Positions 26,142-35,572 of a stretch of DNA of 64,000 bases are shown piece after piece. Position numbers and translations under genes: made by a program. The notes under the pieces are model-generated. The model made no database searches, was not told where the DNA came from, and saw only the letters and a program-made list of their open reading frames with translations. The stretch is from contig JAKSJB010000010.1 of the NCBI GenBank assembly GCA_024398475.1, positions 1 through 64,000 of the forward strand, in the 5' to 3' direction. How positions within the stretch are numbered: position 1 is the stretch's first letter; every line of letters begins with the position of its first letter. The DNA comes from Bacteroidaceae bacterium. GTDB lineage: Bacteria > Bacteroidota > Bacteroidia > Bacteroidales > Bacteroidaceae.

Positions 26142-29100
26142 ATGAATGTAAAGAATCTTTTCTGTATTACCCTTACGGCAATACTGATGATGCTGGGAAA
26201 CCTTAATGCATCAGCACAGGCACGTCGCCCTATCGACTCAAAACACCCATTATGGCTCGTACACGTAGATGTATGGAACAAAGCCGACCCACAGAAAATC
26301 ATCGACCTCATTCCAGACGACATCAAACCGTATGTATGTATGAACCTATCCTTATCATGTCAGTACGATAAGGAAAAGAACGTTTATAAGATGCCTCAGA
26401 ATGCTGTAAAGACATACAAGTCGTGGGGAACAGTATGTCAGGCCAACGGCATGTGGTTCACCTGTCAGCCAGCCAGCGGCGGTCACACTCACATTCAGGA
26501 CAACGACCTTGAGACGTTTGAATATTTCTACAAGCGTTTTCCAAACTTCCTGGGCTGGAACTATGCCGAACAGTTCTGGGGATTTGACGAAGCAGGCGAC
26601 AAGAGCAGCAGCACTCAGACCAGCCGTATTGCACTGTTTGCCAAACTCGTGCCAATGGCACATAAGTACGGAGGTTTCCTCACAGTAAGTTTCTGTGGAA
26701 ATATCTGGTCACATCTTCTCAATCCAGTAGGTATGATGAAACGCAACTCTGCCCTTCTCAATGCCTGCAAGCAATATCCCGAAGCCATGCTGTGGCTCTA
26801 CAAGTACACGACTTCCTCATGTTTCTACAACAACGAAAGCGTTACTTTCTCCCCATTCATCTCAGGATTGGCAGCAAACTATGGTGTGCGTTATGACAAC
26901 TGCGGATGGAACGGTGCCCTGGATGCACTGCTTGGAGAAGGTCATGGAAAGAAATACCCAGTTGCAGCCGGCATTGGAACAGTCATGGAACAATCATGCG
27001 TAAACGGAGGTGCTGTATGGGACGGTCCCGAACTTATCTGGACAGAGGATTTCCAAAACCTGAGCGACTCTAACGTCAGTGGTTTCACGCGTCGCAACTG
27101 GGGTACATTCCCTGGTTTCAAGAATGCATGGATAGACATGTTCAGAAAGATTATCAACGGAGAGCTGTATATACCTTCACGTAAGGAAGTAGTGGAAAAG
27201 ACCAAGATTGTGGTCATCAACAATGTAAGTTCAGGTACCGACGAACAGAAATATGCAGCATGGGGAGACCTTTATGACGGACTTTACAAGCAGACAGACC
27301 CATTCAACCGTGGCAACGGACAGTGGATGGACAATTTCTGCTATTTCAAGAAAACCGGACGCTATGCTGCTATTCCGGTTGCTATAGGTCTGTATGACGA
27401 ACTTGCAAAGTCAATTCCAGTACAGGTAAACAAGTCCAATTACACCACACGATGGTCAACTCAGACTAAGAAGGTTACAGAATTCAACAAATACTATCCA
27501 GAAGTAAGTACCGGTGACCTTTATGTATCACGCTACAGAAACCAACTGATAACCTATACTCCATACACTTACATGAACAAGAAGAAGACTGCTTCTGCAA
27601 AGATTCCTCTACAGTACAACACATGCGACAGCCTGTATCTCACATACGGCAAACTCAGCAGCGGTGCAATACGGGAATATGCCGACCATATTGACATCTA
27701 TCTCAACAACTATCGTACTGACACAACCACGACAGTGCAGGATGCCATCACTATTGTAGGTGCCAAGGTTGAACCATCATACAAATTAACGAAACGGGTA
27801 AATGCCACCTACTCCGTTCCTACAACGAGTTGGAATGAAGAAACAGGAGAATTTACCATCAACATCAAGCACATGGGTCCTATAGACCTTACTATCAACT
27901 GTCAGGGAAATGCTGAAGACAGAAGTACTGACATCCTCGACAGTACTGCCTTGTCCGTTGACCTGCCAAAACAACCTGATGAATACTTCGGAGAAATCAT
28001 CATTGAAGCAGAAGATATGGACTTCAAGAGCATCAAGAGTTGCGTGACAGACCCTTACAACTGGTATCCAAACGTACGCGGACATGCAGGCAATGGATTT
28101 GCAGATATGGGAACCAGCACTGCCGGATCACTTCGCCACACTCTCAACTGTAAGCATCCAGGCAACTATACCATTGCCGTGAAATACATGTCAACTACAA
28201 AGGCCGGTACAATGAGGGCGTCGGTGAATGGAACTCAAAAAAGTTTCAGGATTGAAAAGACCGTTTCCAACGAATGGAAGAAGGCTACATTTGATGCCAC
28301 ACTGAAGGAAGGCAACAATACATTGACTTTGACCAACCTAGGAGGTATCAACATGTATATCGACAACATTACATACATTCCGGAAGGAACACCAACCGAG
28401 AAGTTCGGAATCATTATACGTGACAGCGAACATGGTACTGTCGTAGCAGACGTTGACTCTGCCGCCGAGGGTGAAACAGTAACACTCACCGTTACTCCAG
28501 AGGAAGGTTACAAACTCGCAGGATGGACAGTAGTTCACGGAGGAATAACCGTAAAGGCAGACAACACATTCACGATGCCAGACGACAATGTAACACTCAT
28601 GCCTCTCTTTGCAGATCTTAGTGCAGTATATACACTTGATTTCAGCAAGACCCTATCAGGTACATTCCCAGAAGGATGGCAGGCAACTCAGGAAAACAAT
28701 GAAGTACACAGTTATCCAAACAGTTATTCTGCAGGTGCACGTTCGTTCACTGGTTTTACCGGCTACCAAGGAGCAGCACTTTATTGGCGTAACGAGAAAG
28801 CCGAATACGGTCGCCAGAGTGCATATCCACTAAAACTCGAAGTGGGCAATTATAAGATTACTTACGCAAATGCAGCATGGAAAGGATCACCGCGCTATAA
28901 GGTACAGATTCTCTCTTCCGACGGAACTGTCATTGCAGAATCTCCTACAACATATTTGGCATCGCCAAACGTAAACGGCAGTACAGGCGGCAACATCACC
29001 AATGCCAAGGAGTATTCATTTGAATTCAACATCGAAAAGACCGACAAATACATAATCTGCTTTGCAAATACATCAAGTACAAGCGGAGGTCTTACTGAGT

Positions 29101-29294
29101 TTCTCCTTGCAGAATGCCGTATCAACAGACTGAACACCCCTGACGGCATAGACGTCATTGAAACGGGAACCGACATCAATAACGGTTACGAAAGCGTATT
29201 CAGTATATCCGGCGAACAACTCAACATGCCAAAACGAGGAATAAACATTCTGCGCACGGCTGACGGAAAGAGCAGAAAAGTACTGATAAAATAA
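26142..29294 (+). CDS. Secreted multi-module glycoside hydrolase, family GH98
   Basis: 1050 residues. Signal peptide 1-26 (NLNASAQA). The GH98 catalytic barrel, about 30-360, opens PLWLVHVDVWNKADPQKIID and contains NFLGWNYAEQFWGFDEA, YGVRYDNCGWNGA and WTEDFQNL. The associated C-terminal domain follows to about 600. A CBM6/35-like sandwich (617-750, EIIIEAEDMDF), an InlB-type beta repeat (754-825, GTVVADVDSAAEGETVTLTV) and a beta-rich module (829-995) come next. The last 45 residues (SISGEQLNMPKRGINIL...KVLIK) resemble Por/T9SS-type sorting tails. Known GH98 enzymes are endo-beta-galactosidases on blood-group glycans or endo-xylanases; which applies here is not clear. It is monocistronic, with no SusC/D neighbour. 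Confidence 0.88.
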   Translation: MNVKNLFCITLTAILMMLGNLNASAQARRPIDSKHPLWLVHVDVWNKADPQKIIDLIPDDIKPYVCMNLSLSCQYDKEKNVYKMPQNAVKTYKSWGTVCQANGMWFTCQPASGGHTHIQDNDLETFEYFYKRFPNFLGWNYAEQFWGFDEAGDKSSSTQTSRIALFAKLVPMAHKYGGFLTVSFCGNIWSHLLNPVGMMKRNSALLNACKQYPEAMLWLYKYTTSSCFYNNESVTFSPFISGLAANYGVRYDNCGWNGALDALLGEGHGKKYPVAAGIGTVMEQSCVNGGAVWDGPELIWTEDFQNLSDSNVSGFTRRNWGTFPGFKNAWIDMFRKIINGELYIPSRKEVVEKTKIVVINNVSSGTDEQKYAAWGDLYDGLYKQTDPFNRGNGQWMDNFCYFKKTGRYAAIPVAIGLYDELAKSIPVQVNKSNYTTRWSTQTKKVTEFNKYYPEVSTGDLYVSRYRNQLITYTPYTYMNKKKTASAKIPLQYNTCDSLYLTYGKLSSGAIREYADHIDIYLNNYRTDTTTTVQDAITIVGAKVEPSYKLTKRVNATYSVPTTSWNEETGEFTINIKHMGPIDLTINCQGNAEDRSTDILDSTALSVDLPKQPDEYFGEIIIEAEDMDFKSIKSCVTDPYNWYPNVRGHAGNGFADMGTSTAGSLRHTLNCKHPGNYTIAVKYMSTTKAGTMRASVNGTQKSFRIEKTVSNEWKKATFDATLKEGNNTLTLTNLGGINMYIDNITYIPEGTPTEKFGIIIRDSEHGTVVADVDSAAEGETVTLTVTPEEGYKLAGWTVVHGGITVKADNTFTMPDDNVTLMPLFADLSAVYTLDFSKTLSGTFPEGWQATQENNEVHSYPNSYSAGARSFTGFTGYQGAALYWRNEKAEYGRQSAYPLKLEVGNYKITYANAAWKGSPRYKVQILSSDGTVIAESPTTYLASPNVNGSTGGNITNAKEYSFEFNIEKTDKYIICFANTSSTSGGLTEFLLAECRINRLNTPDGIDVIETGTDINNGYESVFSISGEQLNMPKRGINILRTADGKSRKVLIK

Positions 29295-29315
29295 TAATCT
29301 GTCTTTCAAAAAAAG

Positions 29316-29347
29316 AACTGGCGATAACGAAACCGTTACCGCCAGTT
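29316..29347. terminator. Bidirectional terminator between the GH98 and 1119-residue genes
   Basis: A 14-bp stem with one mismatch (AACTGGCGATAACG at 29316-29329 with its complement at 29334-29347), with T-runs on both strands. Confidence 0.85.
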
Positions 29348-29382
29348 TTTTTCATTCTCTCATCACGAGAGAATTTCAAAGC

Positions 29383-32300
29383 TTACTTGAATCTAAAATA
29401 TTTTTTACCATTTTTAATTACAAGTCCCTTGTAAGATGCATCAACCTTCTGTCCTGCGATGTTGTACAATTCAGAAGAAGCAGGCTTAACATCAACACTA
29501 TTAACTGATGAAGGAACATCCTTACCAAGATAATAGAGTTCAAAGTTGCGGTATATCAACCAGTCACCGCCGATTTTAAGGTTCTTGCGCAGACCTACAC
29601 GGAGGTCACCACCCTGAGGTACCATAATCTGAACTGAATTGTTATATGCTTCAGGACTCTTTTCAGTACGCCAGTAGAAACCACTCATTGAACATGGATA
29701 GTAATATACATTGTCACCATCCTGAACACGGCTGTCGAATGGATATGCAGGAGCATCGAGATCCATTACGTTCTTAGTAATATATTCCTCTTCTTCCTTG
29801 TCCAAATCAGTAAGTTCATCATAGAAGATACAGAGTGTGCTTGACCAGTCTTCTGATACATAATTGCTGTATTCTTCCTTATTGCTGAACATGTTGTACC
29901 ATGTATCATAAGAAGGCTCAGTCCACTGTCCGTCACATACAGACTTCACGTAATGGAAATTGTCTGTTTCGCCGCATGAAGCATATATCTGTGCATTGTG
30001 CTGTTCCCAGAGTTCTGGATTCTCACCTGCTGCAACGAACCAGTTGTAGTAAGGACCACCTGTAACACTGCCTACATCACCAGCATCGCGGTAGCAAGCA
30101 CGTACACGGAATTCGTATGCTCCTTCAGGAAGGTTCTTTACAACCTGATAGATATCAAATGGATTGGCATCCCAAATTTCTGCACTCTTACGACCGTAAG
30201 TATTGATACCTGGAACGATATTTGATGGTTCATTCAGCCATCCTTCGTTAGGACTGGTTTCAAGACTTGCATTAACAAGGAAGTCTGTAATATCTATAGG
30301 ATTGCCCTCAGATGCCTTGTCTGCACCACGTTCAGCAAAGATTGCAGCATTGATTACAGCGAGAAGTGCCTTTTCCAATTCATCGAGTTTTTCAACAGAA
30401 CCGTAATTAGCCTTGAGATATGCAGTCTGATCAGCAAGTTTTTCATTGAGAACAGAGTTATTGAATGTCAAAGCCTTGTCGTAAGTACGGAAATAAGAGA
30501 CATACGCATTGTAAATGTTCTCAGCAGTGACAGCATCCTTGTAGGTATCGTTATCGCCGGTACCGACTTCAATGACTACATCAATTGCCTTATTTACTAT
30601 CTCAAACTTATCTGTATTATCTGCAAACTGTTCCATCAAACCAAGATACTTGGCAGGAGCACCGTTGTTTCCACAGAAATTAGCAATTGCAGACTTTGCC
30701 GTATTCATATATGAATCTATTTCCTTCAACTTAGCACCAGCTGCGGAATAAGTTTCAAAGTCTGGCATTTCTTCTGGTATCTCAGCAAACATAGCCTTGA
30801 TTGCCACGCTGTCACCCTTCCAGAGAGAACCTTCAAGACAAGCAAGTTCAAAGTTATTATATATCTCATCATACTGACTTTGAATCATTGCCTTATAGTT
30901 AGGGTTGGTTCCATAGTAGTAAAGTTGGAAACCAGTAGCAGCATAGAATGCATCGGAAGAAGAACCGATAGTAAGACGACCATCTGTCACCTGTACCATA
31001 CCTGTTGTAAGTTTCTGCCATACAGTCTGACGCCACTGATCCTTACCCCAACCCCACCAAGGGTCACCCTTCTGTGTCAAAGGTGCTTTTTCTGTCTGGT
31101 CACCGGCTGTAATGTAAACATACTGGAGAGGAGAGATATCTGCACCGGCATTACACATGAGAGCGCTCATGCTGTAGAATCCGTCAGGAAGGTTTGTGAT
31201 TATCTGATAGAGAAGTTCCGGATCATTTGTTGGCTCTGCAGTCCAACCACCGATAGCAGGATAACTATGCTGCATTGTAACACCTAGAGCACCACCATGC
31301 CAAGTTGTGGAATGAATCATCCATTGGTTCTCCACCTCCTTACCATCGTTAATTACTACATTATTACATATTGGCAACCAATCTGGGTGATAGTTGTCAC
31401 CTGAACCTTCGTTATTCAGGACATCATTATAACCTGTTTCCTGAATATTTGCCCATGTATCTTCAAGTTCCTGAAGAGGGAATTCATAACGGTTGTTTTC
31501 CGCATTCCATTGTGGAGTATATTGGTCGTCGCAGAAGAACGGAGTGGTAATCACACCTGAGAAGTTCCATGCACCATCAACCATTTCTGAAGTCATCATA
31601 TAATCAATACGTGCCTTGCGAAGGTCAGCCAAACCATTAGCAAATACATCCGGACCAGAAACAAGGTCAGGATTGTCTATTACCAAAAGGTCCTTTGCTT
31701 CCTGCAATTTTCCCTGGAGAACTTCAGCACCGGAATAGCTTGTTGTAGCAAGCAATGACTCAATAGATGCGACCAATGTACTTAACGTCTTTGCATCTTC
31801 AAGAGCCTGACTGAATATTGCAACCTTTTCTGTAAGATATACAATTGCTTCATTGACACTTTCTACATCATCTTCATCATAATCAACATTAATCAACTCA
31901 TCGTCAATAAGAGCATATAGAAGAGTATTATTTTCAGCCAAGCACTTATCCTGCAATGTCAGCAATTCACCAAACACTTCATCCAATTCCTGAAGGGCAA
32001 GCATTGCTTCATTTGGTTCACCAAGATAGAATAGTTTGAAATTCGTAACACAGAAAGAATCTTCAGTCTTTGCTTCACCGTTCATGATACCGACCTTTAC
32101 ATAGCCGTCTTCTTTAAGGAAGAATGTAGCAGCATTGTATTTTCCCTCATCATCGGGTTGATACCAACCTGCATTAAACCAAACCAGTGTACCGGGAACA
32201 GATGTAGGACCATATATAGATTCATTGTAGAATCCATCAGTAGGGTCCCATCCCATTGCGTCAATTGTTTCTTGATCTGCAGCATATAGCTGTTCTGTAA

Positions 32301-32742
32301 CACCCTCATAGAGACGAGGCATCAAAGGTTTCTTGAAAACATGACCTTCTGCAAATTCCGAACTAGTGATGTCATAAGTTCCATTTGCCGCAAAGATCCA
32401 TGCACGGTCAGTCCAGTTGTTTCCGAAGAAAGCATTTGGATCATCAGCCCAGGAATTACCACAGCGATAATAGCCCTGGCATGTTACCTTGTACATACCG
32501 GCAGGCAGCTGTATCACCTGAAATAATTCTGCATTTGAACCGTTATAGTTTTCAAACAAGCCACCCACCTGAGTGGTAGAGCCTGTTGTACCGGTCCAAG
32601 TCCAGAAATCCATTGGGTCGTTCTCAAATTTGAGATTTCCCCAATTAACTTGGTCAGTGATTTCTTCACCTTCTTCCCAAGTCTGAGCCATTGCAAACAT
32701 GCTTAAGCATGCAAACAATGCTAAAGTAAAAAATTTCTTCAT
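29383..32742 (-). CDS. Large secreted multi-module protein of unknown function
   Basis: 1119 residues with a signal peptide (MKKFFTLALFACLSMFAMAQ) and a sorting-type tail (SSELYNIAGQKVDASYKGL...YFRFK) similar to that of the convergent GH98 protein. Three copies of a beta-sandwich motif recur: LFQVIQLPAGMYKV near residue 75, LYQIITNLPDGFYSM near 510 and IYQVVKNLPEGAYEF near 865. Each is followed by a strand-rich stretch, like carbohydrate-binding jelly rolls. Helical linkers (about 245-400 and 650-830) separate them. No catalytic motif is seen. A surface-displayed binding or structural role is inferred from the modules, not shown. It is a single-gene unit. Confidence 0.75.
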   Translation of the reverse strand: MKKFFTLALFACLSMFAMAQTWEEGEEITDQVNWGNLKFENDPMDFWTWTGTTGSTTQVGGLFENYNGSNAELFQVIQLPAGMYKVTCQGYYRCGNSWADDPNAFFGNNWTDRAWIFAANGTYDITSSEFAEGHVFKKPLMPRLYEGVTEQLYAADQETIDAMGWDPTDGFYNESIYGPTSVPGTLVWFNAGWYQPDDEGKYNAATFFLKEDGYVKVGIMNGEAKTEDSFCVTNFKLFYLGEPNEAMLALQELDEVFGELLTLQDKCLAENNTLLYALIDDELINVDYDEDDVESVNEAIVYLTEKVAIFSQALEDAKTLSTLVASIESLLATTSYSGAEVLQGKLQEAKDLLVIDNPDLVSGPDVFANGLADLRKARIDYMMTSEMVDGAWNFSGVITTPFFCDDQYTPQWNAENNRYEFPLQELEDTWANIQETGYNDVLNNEGSGDNYHPDWLPICNNVVINDGKEVENQWMIHSTTWHGGALGVTMQHSYPAIGGWTAEPTNDPELLYQIITNLPDGFYSMSALMCNAGADISPLQYVYITAGDQTEKAPLTQKGDPWWGWGKDQWRQTVWQKLTTGMVQVTDGRLTIGSSSDAFYAATGFQLYYYGTNPNYKAMIQSQYDEIYNNFELACLEGSLWKGDSVAIKAMFAEIPEEMPDFETYSAAGAKLKEIDSYMNTAKSAIANFCGNNGAPAKYLGLMEQFADNTDKFEIVNKAIDVVIEVGTGDNDTYKDAVTAENIYNAYVSYFRTYDKALTFNNSVLNEKLADQTAYLKANYGSVEKLDELEKALLAVINAAIFAERGADKASEGNPIDITDFLVNASLETSPNEGWLNEPSNIVPGINTYGRKSAEIWDANPFDIYQVVKNLPEGAYEFRVRACYRDAGDVGSVTGGPYYNWFVAAGENPELWEQHNAQIYASCGETDNFHYVKSVCDGQWTEPSYDTWYNMFSNKEEYSNYVSEDWSSTLCIFYDELTDLDKEEEEYITKNVMDLDAPAYPFDSRVQDGDNVYYYPCSMSGFYWRTEKSPEAYNNSVQIMVPQGGDLRVGLRKNLKIGGDWLIYRNFELYYLGKDVPSSVNSVDVKPASSELYNIAGQKVDASYKGLVIKNGKKYFRFK

Positions 32743-33024
32743 ACTTAATTGGTTAAAAATTAGTTAATAAAAAAGGGTTAAATAACTATCAATATTTATT
32801 TTTCGAATGGCAGATGTCAATCACACTAAAGACGTGGAAGACAAATGGTCTGCCAAGCACAACGAATGCCGCCACGCAGCCTTGTGCAGCAATGATACAA
32901 ACTGATTAATTTACGGAATGTAAATAAACTCTTAACCTATGAAATTGTTGTTCAAAAGATTGTTGTTGTTAAAGTTTGAACATCGCTAAATACAAATTGT
33001 TGTTCTTTGGGCTGGTTGCGAGCG

Positions 33025-33032
33025 CAAAGTAA
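33025..33032 (-). promoter_or_regulatory. Possible -7 element (TTACTTTG) for the 1119-residue gene
   Basis: Minus-strand TTACTTTG at 33025-33032 is one change from the consensus and would give a leader of about 280 bases. The 523-base gap here otherwise shows only AT-rich sequence with repeated TTGTTGTT runs. Confidence 0.35.
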
Positions 33033-33182
33033 CAAAAGACTCACTATATTTCTAATAAATGATGAAACAAATCTTTCGGATTTTGCAACATGCAACAAGG
33101 TCGAAAGCATTTACTATTTTTATAAAAAGCAGGAATTTTCGCCAAAGTTTCTGTTACATTTTTAATATTATCACAAAACAAA

Positions 33183-33211
33183 AAATGCTAAGCATCAAAT
33201 ACTTAGCATTT
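33183..33211 (-). terminator. Terminator ending the exopolysaccharide-type operon
   Basis: AAATGCTAAG (33183-33192) pairs with CTTAGCATTT (33202-33211), 55 bases beyond the stop of the last operon gene. Confidence 0.7.
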
Positions 33212-33265
33212 ACTCGTTACATTTTCAAAAACAACTAAAATGTTACAAATTTTATATTTCCAAGA

Positions 33266-33847
33266 CTACTTTGACAGGAGTTCGTGACCGACTTTCTCCA
33301 ATTCATTCTCACGCTGGAATGCCTCGATTTCATCCTGGGTAATATATCCCTTTTCACCAATGTCGCCATCCACCATCTTCTTGACATCGAGGTTTTTCTC
33401 AATAATATCATAGTAGCGTTGCTCATAATCATGATAGTAATCACCGGGAAGTACGACATGGACATCAAAATAGATAGAACGGTATGCACTGTCAGGCAAA
33501 TTGGCGTAAATATTAATATAATGCTTTACAATACCAATATTCTTATTACTGTCATACTTGAAGTGTAGGAAATGTGATTTATTCGGCAAAACCGTAACCG
33601 GCAGTTCATCTTCAAAGTGCAGGCCCGATGAAGCCTGTATTTCTTCAATATACAACGGCACATCGCATGTATCCTTGATTTCGAATATGAGATCCATAAT
33701 CTTCCCCTGCGAAATCGAATGATAGTGGCGGAAATTATCCACAATTACCAATTCCGACTTCTCCAGTTCATCCTTACACGAAACCATACCAGATGCAATG
33801 AATGCAACCAATGCTAAAATAAACGAATACTTACAGAACTTTACCAT
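33266..33847 (-). CDS. DUF1573-like exported lipoprotein, last gene of the operon
   Basis: 193 residues. The hydrophobic signal ends in SGMVSCK, a lipobox-like site with cysteine near residue 24, so it is probably a lipoprotein. The middle (about 45-130) has DUF1573/ASH-type immunoglobulin strands: GKIMDLIFEIKDTCDVPLYI, GLHFEDELPVTVLPNKSHFL and YINIYANLP. The C-terminal 60 residues are charged and probably helical. It starts 23 bases after the DUF4838 gene ends and closes the five-gene operon. A structural or chaperone-like envelope role beside the polysaccharide exporter is inferred from context only. Confidence 0.7.
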   Translation of the reverse strand: MVKFCKYSFILALVAFIASGMVSCKDELEKSELVIVDNFRHYHSISQGKIMDLIFEIKDTCDVPLYIEEIQASSGLHFEDELPVTVLPNKSHFLHFKYDSNKNIGIVKHYINIYANLPDSAYRSIYFDVHVVLPGDYYHDYEQRYYDIIEKNLDVKKMVDGDIGEKGYITQDEIEAFQRENELEKVGHELLSK

Positions 33848-33870
33848 TTCGTATTTATTATTCTTATTGT

Positions 33871-35550
33871 CTATTGCAATTTATTTATACTTACTTCTCC
33901 CAATGCCATCTTCTTTTTGCCATCGGGATATACTTTTATTCTCAATCTGTCAACTGACACATCCTTACCCAAAGGCAAGGTAACAAATTCATTTTTTGGC
34001 TCTGCCGATGATATCAGTTTTTCGCCCGAATATACCTCAACCAATCTTGGCAAGGAGAAATGATAGCGTTCAGACGACAGCATCTGAATGCATACCTGCT
34101 TGTCCTGTCCATTCCATGTAGATTCAGACAGATTTTCAACCTTTAAGTCTATATTGCCCAACGTAAACAATACCCATCCGCAATGATAATTGCTTGTTAA
34201 TGCATCCACACCATCAGTCAGAGGGCGTAAATCAGAATAATCCTCATCAAGCAGAGACGTAGACGAGAGTTTAATCTTCATATTATCGGTTTTGCCAAAC
34301 CTATCCAACATCGACTTATAGTCAGAGACATAGTCTTTCCATCTCCATCCACTTTCACTCAGCAGCCAATCATCTGTAACCTCTGTAGCAAATAGCTGAG
34401 GAGTGCATTCTATACGGGCGATTTCCATACGCGTCAGGGACAGCATAACCAACATCTCCTCCAACTTGACTTTTTCCGTTCCCGATGTGTTCTTTGACAA
34501 TCTGGAAATGTCATCATAAAAGCGCTTGAACCTATCAACGTCCAGATACTCCCTTATCGCAGTCTTCACACCGGCATATATCTGAATAGCACGTTCTCTA
34601 TCCTGATAGGCATTTTCCATATCAACAATATAATCATATATCGCGATAGAAGACTTTGGATAGCTTTTATCAAGAAACTCACGTGCAGAATCCTTCCAAT
34701 CCGTCTGTGGGTTATTAAGCAACGATGCAAGCACATGAGTCTTCAAATCCGAAAAGAGAGACTTGTCCGTGCCGCTTCCATTCAGGAACACGCCATCCAC
34801 ACCGACTTTCTGATAATATCTCATACGATCCGTCATTGCATTAAAGCAAGGGAACGGAGTCGCATAATCGTCAAAATTATTGATATAATCCCATACATAT
34901 ACATGTTTTGTCAGACCGCTCCACGATTCTATCACCTCCTTAAACTTATCTTCCTTTCCGGAATGTACACTTCGCATAGGCCAGTCAATGGCACTGATCA
35001 GTACACCGGCATTCTCAGGCAGTTCCTTTTCCGGCAGAAATGCCGTACTCATATAATATGATGTAAAGAACATGTGATTTGGATAAGCCTTGCACAATCT
35101 GCGTATAAGAGCAGTTACAGCCGGCGTAGCATTCCTTGATGTATTTCCACGGGCCTTACATACAGGACACTGGCAGGACAACGAATTATCATAAGGCATA
35201 ATCACGAATCGTGAACTATCCCTCCTGCTGAAGTTGTCATCAATATAATGACAGATACTATTATATAGATATTGTGAAGAAAAGCACAACTGTTCATCAT
35301 TGCGTTCGCCACCAATCAAGGCAAACGTATTTTCAGGAATATCATCCCCCAACACCCTGTACAGATTGTGTCCCCAAATTGCCCAATCATGTTCCACGCG
35401 ATTCAGGTTCAGTTGTCTGGCAACGATACTGTCAGTACCCTCAGGCAAATATACATCCTTATATTCAAAGGCATGACAATTCATGATGCATAATGAACAT
35501 CCCATAAAAAATATATTTGCGAGTTTCATAGACAAAATCCTTTTTAACAT
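33871..35550 (-). CDS. Exported DUF4838 protein, putative glycoside-hydrolase-like
   Basis: 559 residues. A signal peptide spans about 1-28 (FMGCSLCIMNCHA); an alternative start at residue 8 is possible. From about 125 the sequence follows the DUF4838 family: a zinc-finger-like SCQCPVCKARGN, HMFFTSYYMST, VYVWDYINNFDDY, then FPCFNAMTDRMRYYQKVGVDGVFLNGSG and LLNNPQTDWKDSAREFLDKSYP. DUF4838 proteins are TIM-barrel-like and resemble alpha-glucuronidase or hexosaminidase-type hydrolases, but I cannot assign catalytic residues. A C-terminal sandwich (about 440-559) looks discoidin-like. Placed between an export barrel and a lipoprotein, it could trim or modify the polymer as PgaB does. Confidence 0.75.
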   Translation of the reverse strand: MLKRILSMKLANIFFMGCSLCIMNCHAFEYKDVYLPEGTDSIVARQLNLNRVEHDWAIWGHNLYRVLGDDIPENTFALIGGERNDEQLCFSSQYLYNSICHYIDDNFSRRDSSRFVIMPYDNSLSCQCPVCKARGNTSRNATPAVTALIRRLCKAYPNHMFFTSYYMSTAFLPEKELPENAGVLISAIDWPMRSVHSGKEDKFKEVIESWSGLTKHVYVWDYINNFDDYATPFPCFNAMTDRMRYYQKVGVDGVFLNGSGTDKSLFSDLKTHVLASLLNNPQTDWKDSAREFLDKSYPKSSIAIYDYIVDMENAYQDRERAIQIYAGVKTAIREYLDVDRFKRFYDDISRLSKNTSGTEKVKLEEMLVMLSLTRMEIARIECTPQLFATEVTDDWLLSESGWRWKDYVSDYKSMLDRFGKTDNMKIKLSSTSLLDEDYSDLRPLTDGVDALTSNYHCGWVLFTLGNIDLKVENLSESTWNGQDKQVCIQMLSSERYHFSLPRLVEVYSGEKLISSAEPKNEFVTLPLGKDVSVDRLRIKVYPDGKKKMALGEVSINKLQ

Positions 35551-35572
35551 GTGGTAATATAATCCCGGAACC

